Source: Lytechinus pictus
Lineage: Eukaryota; Echinodermata; Echinoidea; Temnopleuroida; Toxopneustidae
Reading direction: 5' to 3'
DNA: 64,000 bases
Assembly: GCF_037042905.1 (NCBI RefSeq)
Contig: NW_026974140.1
Location: forward strand, 13,938,001 to 14,002,000
Shown here: one piece after another, positions 12,154 through 25,080 of the stretch
How the letters are laid out: each line of letters starts with the position of its first letter
Numbering within the stretch: position 1 is the stretch's first letter
Notes under the pieces: model-generated
Databases searched by the model: none
Told to the model about the DNA's origin: nothing
Seen by the model: the letters and a program-made list of their open reading frames with translations, nothing else
Translations under genes and position numbers: made by a program

Positions 12154-12977
12154 TATAGTGCGTCCTAGAAAAAACGAAACCGAGATTAAACGATGATTTA
12201 TCATAACTTAATCACGAATGCAATAGACAAATGACCTACCATTGTAAAGCTTAGAATATCCTCTTTCATCTGATATTACTTAGATTATTCCTCATTTACG
12301 CATGAGTGAGCAAAAACAATTTGAAGAAAGGATACCAAAAACTAATTTGGCGAGGGGTATCTGAATTTCAAAAAGAAAACCACATGCCTAAAAAGTTCAA
12401 TATCTGCTCTTTTATTTGATACCTTAACCACAAAAATTGGTCAAGAAGTAAAAAAGTTATGTTCCCTCGAAACAATGCTTGTATTTCCATAATTTCATTA
12501 AATAAACGTGTTTTCACCGGTTTCCCACAGAAGCTATCGCATGGTTAACAAAAGACTTAATGCATGGCTGATCGTCAACAAAACGAAGTGTCGAGTGAGT
12601 TTGAACGCTAGCCTGTAAAACCTCTTCATTTTATGAAATTATTGAAATTCAAGCCTTATTTCAAATAACCAGAACTTTGTTATTTCTTGACCATTTTCGG
12701 TAATTGAGGTATCAAATTAAAGAGCAGATATTGAATTTTATGAAAATGTGGTTTTCTTTTTGAAACCCAGATACAGCCCGCCAAATGACTTTTTGGCATC
12801 CCCTCGTCAAATTGTTTTTGCTCACTCATGCGTTAATGAGAAATAATATAAGTAATTTTAGATGAAAGAGGAGATTCTAAGCTTTACAATGGTAGGTCAT
12901 TTGTCTATTGTATTTATGATTAAGTTGTGATAAATCATCGATAAATCTCGGTTTCGTTTTTTCTGGGACGCACTGTA
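12154..12977. mobile_element. TA-flanked fold-back element, Tc1/mariner-like
   Basis: Ends read TATAGTGCGTCCTAG on the left and CTGGGACGCACTGTA on the right, each followed inward by a copy of AAAACGAAACCGAGAT or its complement. The arms are several hundred bases long, meeting near 12600 (GAGTGAGCAAAAACAATTTG on the left, its complement on the right). TA dinucleotides at both outer edges fit a TA target duplication. There is no transposase ORF. Confidence 0.8.
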
Positions 12978-13785
12978 TATATCATAACATAGGCATAAAC
13001 AAAAATAAAAATAGAACAATCAAAAAGGGAAAGTGACAAGTAACCCAAAGCAAATATTTTAAATTCGCTGGGACTATAGTGGCCGAGAGATTCATATAGT
13101 AGGCCTATAAAGACCAGAATAGTTAATGATAATTGTATTTTAATCATCTATTTGAACCAACACATTGTGTCTTTTTATTCCAAACAATTTACATCGGCTA
13201 TGGGAGATAGAAAGCTTCAAATACAGAGGTTTTTTTAAAAATCTAATTTCCGGATTTAAAATGGCGCCTTGGTGAATGATGAGGAACGGCGCAACAGATA
13301 AACGTCGAATAAACGTACACCGATATACACCAATAAAACGACAGTGATGATCCATGAAACACAATAAATCAATGGAATATCATTTGGGAACATTATGAAA
13401 TCAAATTCTTACCTTTTATTTTGAAAATTGGAGCTACGGGTCGAGGTGACTCTTTCAAAAATGTACTCAAAACTCACTTTTATTGTAATTGTAATTGTGT
13501 CCACAATATTGGCGATGGATCTTTTGCAAACGATGACGTAGGGTCTATAATTATGCTTCATTGTGCAAATCAACATGTAGGTTGATGATCATGAACTTAA
13601 TGTTTGCCAGATTGGGGATTCCCCGGCTCAGTTGAATGGAGCTGCAGTGGTTACGAAGCATGATGTCTATAAAAAAATGTCTTAAATATAAGTACAACAA
13701 AATGTTTGTTTTTTTAGCCACGATAGATCCGGAGGGTCAGGATCTTGCGAGCAATCTCGCCCCCAAAGGCATCACATGATGATAT
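12978..13785. other. Unassigned AT-rich sequence
   Basis: Only short open frames (60-75 codons) with no recognisable domain. I see no splice-supported exon, RNA gene or clear repeat boundary here. Confidence 0.5.
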
Positions 13786-15756
13786 CCAAGGGGGGGGGGG
13801 AGTATTTTATCGTAGTGATAGAGGGGATCAGGACAATTACCCCCGGACAACTACCCCCAGAAAATCCCCCCTTCTCTCCAGCATCAATGTTAGAATTAAG
13901 CGGGATCCATTGTAAGTTTTGGTCGGTGGCACAGGTTTTCGAAATATTTTCTACTTTATCTTACGTTAATAACTATTTTTTTCTCTTTTATATTGCTCTT
14001 TCTCCTGTTCTCTCACTTTCTTTTTTTCCCTTTTTTTTTGTTTAGCGGCGCCTTCTGCATCATGAAAAATGGGGGGGGGGGTGCTTGCACCCGAAACCTC
14101 CCGTTTGGCTATGCATATATACATCAGAAAATGTGTAAGCTGGCCCTCATACTAAGTTTTCATCGCTCGCGCTTCGCGCTAGCATAGCCTGTTCGATGAA
14201 ATACATATCTTGCTAAATAGGCTGATATGTAGCTTAAGATATCAAGTTTTGAAGTCGATATACAAAGCATATTTCAGCTCGGACATTATTCATTATTTTG
14301 TTTGATTTACAAACTGATTTTTTAAGTGCTCTGTTTAATGTCCGTTTTATGGTGTGAATATAACTTGCAGCTTGCGATATGCGCTCGCATTATTTGATTT
14401 GCCAAATTATATAACAAACTACTTAACCCCCCCCCCCCTTTTTTTTTATGACAGTTTACCAAAAAATTCGTCTCACGATTTGCGCTCGCATTTTCGTTAA
14501 AAATATATCAACTCACAAATCCTATTCATAAATTCCAAAAGTGCTTAAAATATCCAGTTTTCAGGCCTCAGTGTCAAGACATTTCACTCACTCATTAGGC
14601 TTATTACATTAATAAATATGATAATAAAATTTTCATGAATTCTTAATGACTAAATTGTCCCTTTTCAGAAAAGAATATCGACAATATCACAGTTTCATAT
14701 GTTTCATATCGTGCTTAGGAAGAGGAATAAGAAAGTTGTCATCATTTTCATATGACAAAATGTCCTTAGACCTAGAATGTCCAGGTCCTAGGTCAAAATA
14801 ATAATGACGATATCAGCTCGCGCTTCACACTCGCATCATTTATTAAGTGCTTTCCACATCCACTTCACAATTTCCCTACACAATGCTTTAGATAGTGCTC
14901 AAATTCACCATTTTCATACTGGAATATCAAGTATTTTCCGCTCGCGCTTCGCGCTCGCATTATTGATTTTCATGATAAAAATATCAGAATGCCCAGATTC
15001 TGTCTAAATCTAAAACACGCGCACAACATTGAGATACGCAGCTTCATCTTTATTCAAAACGTGCTAAAATTGTCTAGTTTCAGATCAGATCGCGCTTTGC
15101 GCTCGCATAATTAATGTAGGAAGAAACCAAATTATCCATCCTTTTTCATGATTGACAAAAATGATTAGAGTGTCCCATTTTTAGGTCTGAAATCTCATTT
15201 TTTCCGCTCGCGCTCGCATCAATTGATTGGTTTTATACCTATACCGTTAATGATTACAAAAAGTGCTAAGAATGTCATTTTTTTAAAGGTCAGAATGTCA
15301 AAAGAAATTCAACTTCGCGCTCGCATTATTTAATAGTTGAAATATGTATCATTTTAATGGCTAACTGCAAAACCTCCTTAACAGGTCCCTTTTCGATCAA
15401 GCCAGAAACCATATTAAAAATTTCTGCTCGCGCTTCGCGCTCGCAGTAATTATCTAGTTACATGTCATACGCATCTTGTTCAGGTTCACAAACATTGACC
15501 AGAATAGTCAATTTTCAGGTTAAAATATATACATGCAATTCCAAATAATTTCAACTCGCGCTCGCACTATTTAAATAGGGCTTATAAGATAATTACACTT
15601 TTTATGTTGTTTTATAAGAATAAAGCGTAGAAATGACAGTAAGGACATCGGCGTTTTGCCCCCCTTATTTTTCACGACCAAAAAAAAGAGAAAAGGAAAG
15701 AGATAAGGGTGAAATATAGGCCTATTGTTTTCGAAAAGTGCTACGTCAAAATTTAT
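13786..15756. repeat. Degenerate ~105-bp repeats with a CpG-rich core, probably the inside of a hAT-like element
   Basis: After a G run at 13790 and poly-C/poly-T tracts, the core CTCGCGCTTCGCGCTCGC or decayed versions recurs at about 14160, 14385, 14480, 14815, 14938, 15090, 15205, 15315, 15421 and 15557. Each is followed by sequence like ATTATTTGAT and a line resembling TTACAAAAAGTGCTTAAAATGTCC. The same units fill the hAT elements at 18507, 29668 and 37466, so this is probably another copy, though I could not find clean terminal repeats. Confidence 0.7.
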
Positions 15757-18506
15757 TTGTAAGAGAGGACCAGTGTTGTGATGGAGAGAGAAGGGTGTGG
15801 TATGTAAGAGAGGACCAGTGTTGTGATGGAGAGAGAAGGGTGTGGTATGTAAGAGAGGACCAGTGTTGTGATGGAGAGATAAGGGTGTGGTATGAAAGAG
15901 AGGACCAGTGTTGTGATGAAGAGAGAAGGGTGTGGTATGAAAGAAAGGATCAGTGTTGTGATGAAGAGAGAAGGGTGTGGTATGAAAGAGAGGACCAGTG
16001 TTGTGATGGAGAGAGAAGGGTGTGGTATGAAATAAAGGACCAGTGTTGTGATGGAGAGAGAAGTCTGTGGTATGTAAGAGAGGACCAGTGTTGTGATGGA
16101 GAGAGAAGGGTGTTGTATAGTGGATCAGTGTTGTGATGGAGAGAGAACGGTGTGGTATGTAAGAGTGGACCAGTGTTGTAATGGAGAGAGAAGGGTGTGG
16201 TATAGTGGATCAGTGTTGTGATGGAGAGAGAAGGATGTGGTATGGAAGAGAGGATCAGTGTTGTGATGAAGAGAGAAGGGTGTGGTATGTAAGAGAGGAC
16301 CAGTGTTGTGATGGAGAGAGAAGGGTGTGGTATGTAGGAGAGGATCAGTGTTGTGATGGAGAGAGAAGGATGTGGTATGTAAGAGAGGATCAGTGTTGTG
16401 ATGGAGAGAGAAGGGTGTGGTATGAAAGAGAGGACAAGTGTTGTGATGGAGAGAGAAGGGTGTGGTATAGTGGATCAGTGTTGTGATGGAGAGAGAAGGG
16501 TGTGGTATGTATGAGAGGACCAGTGTTGTGATGGAGAGAGAAGGGTGTTGTATAGTGGACCAGTGTTGTGATGGAGAGAGAAGGATGTGGTATGTAAGAG
16601 AGGATCAGTGTTGTGATGGAGAGAGAAGGGTATGGTATGAAAGAGAGGACAAGTGTTGTGATGGAGAGAGAAGGGTGTGATATGTAAGAGAGGATCAGTG
16701 TTGTGATGGAGAGAGAAGGGTGTGGTATGAAAGAGAGGACCAGTGTTGTGATGGAGAGAGAAGGATGTGGTATGTAAGAGAGGATCAGTGTTGTGATGGA
16801 GAGAGAAGGGTATGGTATGAAAGAGAGGACAAGTGTTGTGATGGAGAGAGAAGGGTGTGATATGAAAGAGAGGACCAGTGTTGTGATGGAGAGAGAAGGA
16901 TGTGGTATGAAAGAGAGGACCAGTGTTGTGATGGAGAGAGAAGGGTGTGGTATGTAAGAGAGGACCAGTGTTGTGATGGAGAGAGAGAAGGGTGTGGTAT
17001 GAAAGAGAGGACAAGTGTTGTGATGGAGAGAGAAGGGTGTGGTATGAAAGAGAGGACAAGTGTTGTGATGGAGAGAGAAGGGTGTGGTATAGTGGATCAG
17101 TGTTGTGATGGAGAGAGAAGGGTGTGGTATGTATGAGAGGACCAGTGTTGTGATGGAGAGAGAAGGGTGTTGTATAGTGGATCAGTGTTGTGATGGAGAG
17201 AGAAGGGTGTGGTATGTATGAGAGGATCAGTGTTGTGATGGAGAGAGAAGGGTGTGGTATGTAAGAGAGGATCATTGTTGTGATGGAGAGATAAGGGTGT
17301 GGTATGAAAGAGAGGACCAGTGTTGTGATGGAGAGAGAGAAGGGTATGGTATGTATGAGAGGATCAGTGTTGTGATGGAGAGAGAGAAGGGTATGGTATG
17401 TATGAGAGGATCAGTGTTGTGATGGAGAGAGAAGGATGTGGTATAGTGGATCAGTGTTGTGATGTAGAGAGAAGGATGTGGTATGGAAGAGAGGATCAGT
17501 GTTGTGATGGAGAGAGAAGGGTGTGGTATGTATGAGAGGATCAGTGTTGTGATGGAGAGAGAAGGGTGTGGTATGAAAGAGAGGACCAGTGTTGTGATGG
17601 AGAGAGAGAAGGGTATGGTATGTATGAGAGGATCAGTGTTGTGATGGAGAGAGAAGGGTGTGGTATGTATGAGAGGATCAGTGTTGTGATGGAGAGAGAA
17701 GGGTGTGGTATGAAAGAGAGGACCAGTGTTGTGATGGAGAGAGAAGGGTATGGTATGTATGAGAGGATCAGTGTTGTGATGGAGAGAGAAGGGTGTGGTA
17801 TGAAAGAGAGGATCAGTGTTGTGATGGAGAGAGAAGGGTATGGTATGTATGAGAGGATCAGTGTTGTGATGGAGAGAGAAGGGTGTGGTATGAAAGAGAG
17901 GACCAGTGTTGTGATGGAGAGAGAGAAGGGTATGGTATGTATGAGAGGATCAGTGTTGTGATGGAGAGAGAAGGATGTGGTATAGTGGATCAGTGTTGTG
18001 ATGTAGAGAGAAGGATGTGGTATGGAAGAGAGGATCAGTGTTGTGATGGAGAGAGAAGGGTGTGGTATGTATGAGAGGATCAGTGTTGTGATGGAGAGAG
18101 AAGGGTGTGGTATGTATGAGAGGATCAGTGTTGTGATGGAGAGAGAAGGATGTGGTATAGTGGATCAGTGTTGTGATGTAGAGAGAAGGATGTGGTATGG
18201 AAGAGAGGATCAGTGTTGTGATGGAGAGATAAGGGTGTGGTATGGAAGAGAGGACCAGTGTTGTGATTGAGAGAGAAGGGTGTGGTATGGAAGAGAGGAT
18301 CAGTGTTGTGATGAAGAGAGAAGGGTGTGGTATGTAAGAGTGGACCAGTGTTGTGATGGAGAGAGAAGGGTGTTGTATAGTGGATCAGTGTTGTGATGGA
18401 GAGAGAAGGGTGTGGTATGAAAGAAAGGATCAGTGTTGTGATGGAGAGAGAAGGATGTGGTATGAAAGAGAGGACCAGTGTTGTGATGGAGAGAGAAGGG
18501 TGTGGT
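15757..18506 (+). repeat. 45-bp satellite array 2
   Basis: Same monomer and orientation as array 1, about 60 units. It has its own variants: a 40-bp form with GTATAGTGGATC in place of GTATGTAAGAGAGGATC, frequent GTATGAGAGG, and GATGTAGAGAG. The array is broken at 18506 by a hAT insertion and resumes at 19751. Confidence 0.96.
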
Positions 18507-19750
18507 CAGTTCCGTAACTCCGGGGGGCATGGGGGGGGGTACGTGCCCCCCAATCGGCTGGCCAAAAAAAAAAACGGGGAAAAGGAGAAAAAGAGGGAGA
18601 AAGGAAGAGAAACGTAGCGGGAAAAAGAATTTATTGTTCATTATAATTATAATTATGTTATGTAATATTTATTTATTTATTTATTAAACAATATTTCATT
18701 AGGGTGTCCTTTCAGCATAACATAATTGAAATATTACATAAGAAACATTTTTTTCATAACTTTATGAAACATAATTTGCTCAGGGTCTATGTATTCATTG
18801 TTCCTGGTGCTCACATTGTCTGTTTAACGAGATATATAATCCTGTTGTTCTAAAACCTCCGGTTTTCAAGTCAATATACACCACATATATTTCCTCGCAC
18901 TTCGAGTTATAATTGTTTTGTGTAGTGACATATGCTTCTTTGTCACGACTACTTATTAAAAAGTGATTGCCCCATTTTACTAAGTTCTTAATATAAAACA
19001 TTTCCTGTCCGTGCTTACGTTCGCATGAGTGGATTGGTGATATATGTCTGCTCTTCATCAATTTTCTCAAATCAGTCCTTAAAATTTCCCTTTTTCTAAT
19101 CTGAATATCAAAAGTTTTCAGCTCGCGCTTCGCATCATTCGGTTAGTGAAATACGTATGGTCTTAGTGAATTCCTACAAACAAGCCTTAGAATGCCCCTC
19201 TTCAGGTCTGAATTTCCTAAATTTTCAGCTCGCGCTTCGCGCTCGCACTATTTGATTAGTGAGATGCGTATGTTAATCATGATTTCAATGACTACAAAAA
19301 GTGCTTTGTGTGTTTAGATGTAATTCTAACAAAATCAGCAAGCGCTTGGCATTCGCATTAGATGACTATGATGAGATTTGTATACTCCTGTATATCTTTA
19401 CAAAAATAGTCCTTAAAATGTCCGTTTGGGGTCAATATATACGCAAAATTTCAGCTCGCGCTTCGCGCTCGCATGCTGTTTAGCGAGACAGGTACGTATC
19501 ATGATTACAAAAAAATGCTTGTAATGTCCTTTTTTAGGTCTGAATATCTAACATTTTCAGCTCGCGCTTTGCGCTCGCATTATTTGATCAGTGACATATA
19601 TACATATCCGTTTAATGGCACTGTCCTTAAAATGTCTCTATTAGGTCAGTATACCTCGCAATTGAGCGCGCTTCGCGCGCTCACTAAGTAACTTAATTTT
19701 TTTTCTGGTGCCCCCCCCCCCCCAATGCCGTGACCCATGGTATGCCACTG
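18507..19750. mobile_element. hAT-type non-autonomous element inserted into the satellite
   Basis: The element runs from CAGTTCCGTAACTCCGG to CCATGGTATGCCACTG. It is flanked by a perfect 8-bp duplication GGTGTGGT (18499-18506 and 19751-19758), which is a piece of the satellite monomer. Inside are a G/C homopolymer stretch, a purine-rich stretch and repeated CpG-rich cores. It is a sister copy of 37466-38641. Eight-bp duplications and CAGTGGCG-type ends are typical of hAT elements. No transposase ORF. Confidence 0.92.
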
Positions 19751-19838
19751 GGTGTGGTATGTAAGAGAGAATCAGTGTTGTGATGGAGAGAGGAGAGTGT
19801 GGTATGAAAAGGGGATCAGAGAGTGAGAGAAAATGATT
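19751..19838 (+). repeat. Residual satellite units right of the hAT insertion
   Basis: About two diverged 45-bp monomers (GTATGTAAGAGAGAATCAGTG, GAGAGGAGAGTGTGGTATG) continue the array after the insertion, then fade into unrelated sequence. Confidence 0.85.
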
Positions 19839-19952
19839 TGGAGAACGTTATAAATAGCTTTGGGGATTTCCAACAGGAGGAGTACATTATTTTGCATAAT
19901 CGCCATAAGGCTTGACACGGCATTTGCTTCTGTGACAACTGGGCTTTGTAAG

Positions 19953-20561
19953 TTAAAGGACAAGTCCACCCCAACCAAAAGTGGAATTGAATGAAAAGAG
20001 AAAATCCAACAAGCACAACACTGAAAATTTCATCAAAATCGCATGGAAAATAAGAAAGTTATGACATTTTTAAGTTTCGCTTAATTCCACAAAATAGTTA
20101 TATTCACATCCTGGTCGGTATGCAAATGAGAGAACTGATGACATCACACACTCACTATTTCTTTTGTATTTTATTATATGAAATATGAAACATTCTTATT
20201 TTCTCCCCATTGTCCAGTGAAACAATGATTAATTCCTCCATGAACATTTGGAATTAGCATTGTTTAATACTATATGATTCAGTCAAGTCAGTCCCTATGG
20301 TCAAATCTGTAAAAAATGAAATATTGAATAATTCCAACAATAAAAAACAAAAGAAATAGTGAGTGATGGACATCATTGACTGACTCATTCGCATGTCACT
20401 GAGTTGTGCATATCACTGTTTTGTGAAAAATAAGCGAAAATTTAAAATGCCATAACTTTCTTATTTTACATCCGATTTTGATGAAAGTTTCAGTGTTATA
20501 CAAATTTGATTTTTCTCAATTATTAAAATCATCAATTTTCAGGGGTGGACTTGACCTTTAA
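19953..20561. mobile_element. TTAA-flanked fold-back MITE, AGGACAAGTCCACCCC family
   Basis: TTAA on both sides; left end AGGACAAGTCCACCCC, right end GGGGTGGACTTGACC. The arms are nearly complementary over about 250 bp each (for example ATAAGAAAGTTATGACAT against its complement). No coding capacity. Confidence 0.9.
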
Positions 20562-21679
20562 CTATACGGTATACAGGCCTACACAGGGGTAGTCTGCAGG
20601 CACAGACCCTGATTGAAACTTTGATCAGCAAGTGTGTCTCCACACAAAGACTAGCACATACAAAGCTTGCTGTTTCGAGAGGGCCTTCAGTACACAATGC
20701 ATGAGTAGGCTGCAATTCAGACCCTTTACTCGAGTGAAGGGTTTGCACAGCAGACTACCTCAGGGGCTGCACCACGGTATTTAGGAGGTGCATGAAGACA
20801 CAAAGTTTAGGTCATTTCAATGAATATCAACAACTTAATAATAAGGATAGATTGTTCTGTTTGATAGTTTTCTTAACCATTCATACACTGATTACTCTCT
20901 CTCCCTTTTTTGTACTCACACATTTTTTATCACCATTCTTGGTTATGCGTTGTTCCTACTATGTATCCTATCTCTGGTGTAAAATTTTGTATTTGTCTAA
21001 GTAATGATTTGTTTTCAAAGTAGAATTTTGAAAATTCATAGGGTAGTCTCCCCTGCCCCTGTAGCACCGCCCATGTAATCACAGAATATGTGACTTTGTT
21101 GACAATTTTATATATTGCAAACTCTGTAAAGGCATACCAAATATCGCTTTGTAGTCGGTATCATTAGTGTTACCAGACACGGAGGTTGCTTTATGGTGTC
21201 ATTTTATCGCAATATCGAGTAATACATTTGGAGGTATTTGCCCTTTATCTAAGCAAATTAAGACATTAATACTGTCATGAAGCATATCAATATTCTCTTT
21301 AATATATCCTCTTTCGTGTCGGATGCTGATAGTTTGCATTGGTTGTTGATGTTTATGATACAGAAAACAGAAAGATATCAATGCACATGCAAAATTTTGA
21401 CCAAAAACATGAAAAGTTGGGCATAAATTGCAATTGATTTCTATTATCTAAACCATCTTGAAAAGCGTATTAATTTGAGCTTTTTTCCCATTGTATGTGG
21501 GGGAAAAAATGAAAATAGTTGATTTTCATGTAAAATCCAAGATGGCATCAAAATTGCAAATTTGAACCCCATTGGGCACGATTTGGCAAAGGGGACATCA
21601 AGATTCATTAACTAAATACTTCAGGCAATACACAAAAGTTGGTTGAAAAAATATATTTCATGATGGTGCACGGGAACCC
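20562..21679. other. No supported gene
   Basis: Contains a 60-codon minus-strand frame at 21199-21381 (ending PPNVLLDIAIK and a stop) that could be a terminal exon scrap or an old transposon piece; I do not recognise it. A short motif CTGCAGGCACAGACCC / CAGACTACC suggests a decayed repeat at 20570-20770. Confidence 0.3.
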
Positions 21680-21999
21680 CAGGCGCGGTTCTAGGCTTGA
21701 GAATTTTCGACTTTGGTTTATTCAATACAATGAAAATGGCCTATTGTGGATGGCCTTATACTGATCAAGCAGCTAGTCCCCCTCCCCTAAAAGGGAGTGG
21801 GTGGGTGAAGGAAATGAATTTTGAAAAAAAAAGTTACATGGCAGTCTACTGTATATTGCAGGAGATCATTCCTATACTCGCACTAAATCGCATTAATGTA
21901 TGCTGCATTTAGATGATATTTTTTGGGGGGTGGGGGCTTCATTTTGTAGATTCTTTGCATGTTATTCTTTAGGTCGAGTAACACCTAAAACCGCGCCTG
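21680..21999. mobile_element. Short hAT-like element
   Basis: Starts CAGGCGCGGTTCTAGG and ends CCTAAAACCGCGCCTG, an inverted pair with one mismatch in the first 16 bases. Flanks GGGAACCC and GGCACCCC agree at 6 of 8 positions, consistent with a decayed 8-bp target duplication. Interior has poly-C and poly-G stretches and no ORF of note. Confidence 0.75.
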
Positions 22000-23447
22000 G
22001 GCACCCCCATTTCCGACTCGACTATGATCGACTCGCTTGGGATTCCCCAAGGGATTTTTTTAAAGACAAACAAACACGGGGATCATGCACGATTCCACCA
22101 ATGAAAATGAAAGGGAACATGGGAATCATGCGTGATCAAATAATTCAACCAATGACAGTAGCTTGTGAATACGTCATGTTTGGGCTCAAAAGTATGACGT
22201 ATAAATATCATAGTTTGGCAGCATATTTTTCTTTATACTGGATGGACTCGGAGCAGAACTGTATTGTATTCGATAGCATATCGTGAGAGCGAGCTAGGTG
22301 GGCCATTATCATTTCCTGCGCCGTCCTGATAGACAAACTTTATAATCCACTAGACAATCATGTTGGAAGATAATGATATGGAATCACTGAACAATTAAGG
22401 GATGTGAAACGACCAACCTAAGAAAAATTTATTCAATATTCGTTGTGTTTTTAATGTTATGATGTTAAAAGATACATGTTCTCTCGAAAGAAGAATGCGT
22501 GCTGTTTAATTTTTCATTGTGGATTGCAATTTTGTCATCGACTTCAAATAAAAGCATCGCATATTGTTGGAAAAGAGATGAAATAGATAGCAGCTTGCAA
22601 ATCAACCAACATCTTCTCATTCCTTATTTCATGCAGGTATATACGTGAGAGGAGTTTTCGCCAAGATCGCTTTGAAGGCTACATAATTTACGTTGGACAA
22701 CGTTGGCCTCCGAGCAACAGTCGTTTGACCAGCTATATATTTCTACAAAACGGAGGAGCGATTGTTGTAAGAAATTATTATTGTCAATATTTTTCCATCA
22801 AACAAACCGGATTTTTGGCGTACACTAAGTTGCCTGCAACCCCTCCTTGGATTAAGTTTGATGTCACTGCATCTATTCTTTGATATGACCAAGAAGTTTA
22901 TACGACTGGAGTTCCAATGGGCAACAAATTTATTCAAGCAGCTGTTTATTTCTGAAGAAAGCACAAACAAAATCTACTGTAGTAATGTTGCCTTTGATAT
23001 CCGCCGTGCGAAGCTGCCAGTTTCCTGGGAAAAACGAGAAGTGATTTTTTTTTTATATAATATGTATCAATAGGTCTATCTCATCATTTATATCAATAAA
23101 CGAACTGGAAATTGGGCACCAATCGATATTGTGCTAAGATGTTTTGCTAGATTGTTTCAACTAGGCTTTAATTAGTGAAGAAAATATGGATTTGACCTTC
23201 ATAAAATCCAGATTTTGACACTTTTCCGATCGTTCCCAACATATACAAAAATAACATACGGATATTAGAATATTAATTCTTGTTCATGATTTATAGTGCA
23301 CGCACATGCAGAGTCGAGTAAATTTTAGTCACATATTTTAGAAAATATTGCACCATTTCTTTTCCCATGCCCTGCAGGGTAAGAATTATGAACCGCTCAT
23401 ACCAGACCATAATGCAGCTAAAAGCAATTATCATCACAAAGGCCCTG
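22000..23447. other. No supported gene
   Basis: Several 60-128-codon frames occur, none with a recognisable domain or splice support; the 128-codon frame 21900-22286 runs out of the hAT-like element at 21680-21999. I see no RNA gene. Probably old decayed repeats and intergenic DNA. Confidence 0.4.
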
Positions 23448-24054
23448 TTAAAGTCCAAGCTGGAGATATTTATATCTCAATAAATAGAGTAAAATTCACA
23501 AAGCAAAACGCTGAAAATTTGATCCAAATCGGATAACAAATAACGAAGTTATTGAATTTTAAAGATTTGCATTATTCCGGTGAAACAGTTCTAGGCATGT
23601 CTTTATAAATATTCATTAGGTGGGCTGATGATGTCATATCCCCACTTGTTCTTTTGTATTTTATTATATGAAATTAGGTTTATTCCAAATTTTTCTACCA
23701 AGAACTAAAACAATTAGTGGACTGACAACTGATAAAGTGCATTAGGTATTTATTGCCGCAACTTATTTCATCATAATGGAGACATATCATTTTGTATGAA
23801 ATAATGAAACATTTATGATTTCATGTATAAATAACATAAGAAAAAAGGAAAATGGGGATGTGACATCATCAGCCCACCTAATGAATATTCATGACGATGT
23901 GCATATAACTGTTTTCACAAAATATTGATAAACTTTAAAATTCAATAACTTTGTTATTTGTTAGCCGATTTTGATGAAATTTTCAGAATTTTGCTATGTG
24001 AATTTTACTATATTTATTTGGATATAATATTTTCAGCCCGGACCATCCCTTTAA
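23448..24054. mobile_element. TTAA-flanked fold-back MITE, AGGGATGGTCC family
   Basis: TTAA at 23448-23451 and 24051-24054. The right end reads CAGCCCGGACCATCCCT, the complement of the left end of the 10756 copy. The left end is altered (AGTCCAAGCTGGAG). Arms are complementary around CAAATAACGAAGTTATTG. Confidence 0.85.
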
Positions 24055-24530
24055 GCTGAAGTAATTCAGGAATCGGTTTTTTCTTCTCCATTTGCAAGGA
24101 AGATTCAATAAAGTAAAGTCTGGCTGACAGTTGGCGGCTTCGAACTTGATTCAAAGGGAATTAGTTTGCTGACTGTGGCTCCATCTCTATTTAAACCTTG
24201 ATCATACATACCAAGAAAATACAAGTGCAATTTTAGAGCTAGTGGTACGGAGCTTCTTTTGGGGTGCAATTGACGATAAGAAAGAAGTTTTTAACATTAG
24301 ACTGCAATTGGCTGTATCTTGCACCCTAATCGAGGGCAAATTTGTTAGAGAAAGAGCAAATTAATTTTGAACCATTTTAATGTAAACATTTATGCACCCT
24401 AAAAGATTCAATGTTGCATGTTGTATTATACAAACTGATTTTCATGGGTGCAAACAAGACCAAAACCAGCCTTTCTCACTCTTTTATTCATCGGGTGCAA
24501 GTTCGCACCCAAAAGTAAAAGTATACACTT
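24055..24530. repeat. Sequence with recurrent GGGTGCAA/TTGCACCC motifs
   Basis: GGGTGCAA or TTGCACCC (or near forms) occurs at about 24260, 24328, 24392, 24447 and 24494 in both orientations. This resembles the interior of short fold-back elements; clear ends are not visible. A similar stretch is at 39740-39960. Confidence 0.4.
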
Positions 24531-25080
24531 TTAAAGGGGGGATCCAGGCTAAAAAATACCACAGTTTGAAGTGGTAAAGAAAAATCAGACAAAATACTGA
24601 AAAGTTCTTCAAAATTGGACAAGGAATAACAAAGTTCTGGCATTGTTTCAGAGAAACGGTTCTATGCAAGTCTTCATGAATATTTAATGAGTAAACTCCT
24701 GTCTATCCCCACTTTGCATTTTATTACATGAATTGTGTTTACTCATATTTATCGTCAAGAGCTAAAAAAAAAAAAAGGTTTTAGTGCATTAGATAAGATA
24801 TTCATTGCTGCAAATTATTTTATCAGAAGGGAGAAATATCATACACACATGTATGAAATAATTGATTTCAAGTAACTACAAAAGAATAAGTAAAGTGAGG
24901 ATATGACATCAGCTCACCTAAAGAATATTCATGACATTATGCACAAAAACTGTTTTCACAAAATATTGCTAAACTTTAAAATTCAATTTGCTATAAGATT
25001 TTGATGATATTGTCAGCATTTTCCCAGTGATTTTACTCTATTTATTTAGATATGATTATTTTCAGTCTGGAGTACCCATT
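24531..25080. mobile_element. TTAA-type MITE, decayed right end
   Basis: TTAA at 24531 followed by AGGGGGGATCCAGGCTAAAAAATA. The right end TTTCAGTCTGGAGTACCCATTCAAA corresponds to a decayed CCCTTTAA. Internal arms match the 10756 and 23448 copies. Confidence 0.75.

Noticed and set aside
18300..18641. 113-codon minus-strand frame with a hydrophobic N-terminus
   Set aside because: Chimera of hAT element end and satellite; the junction is the transposon insertion site.
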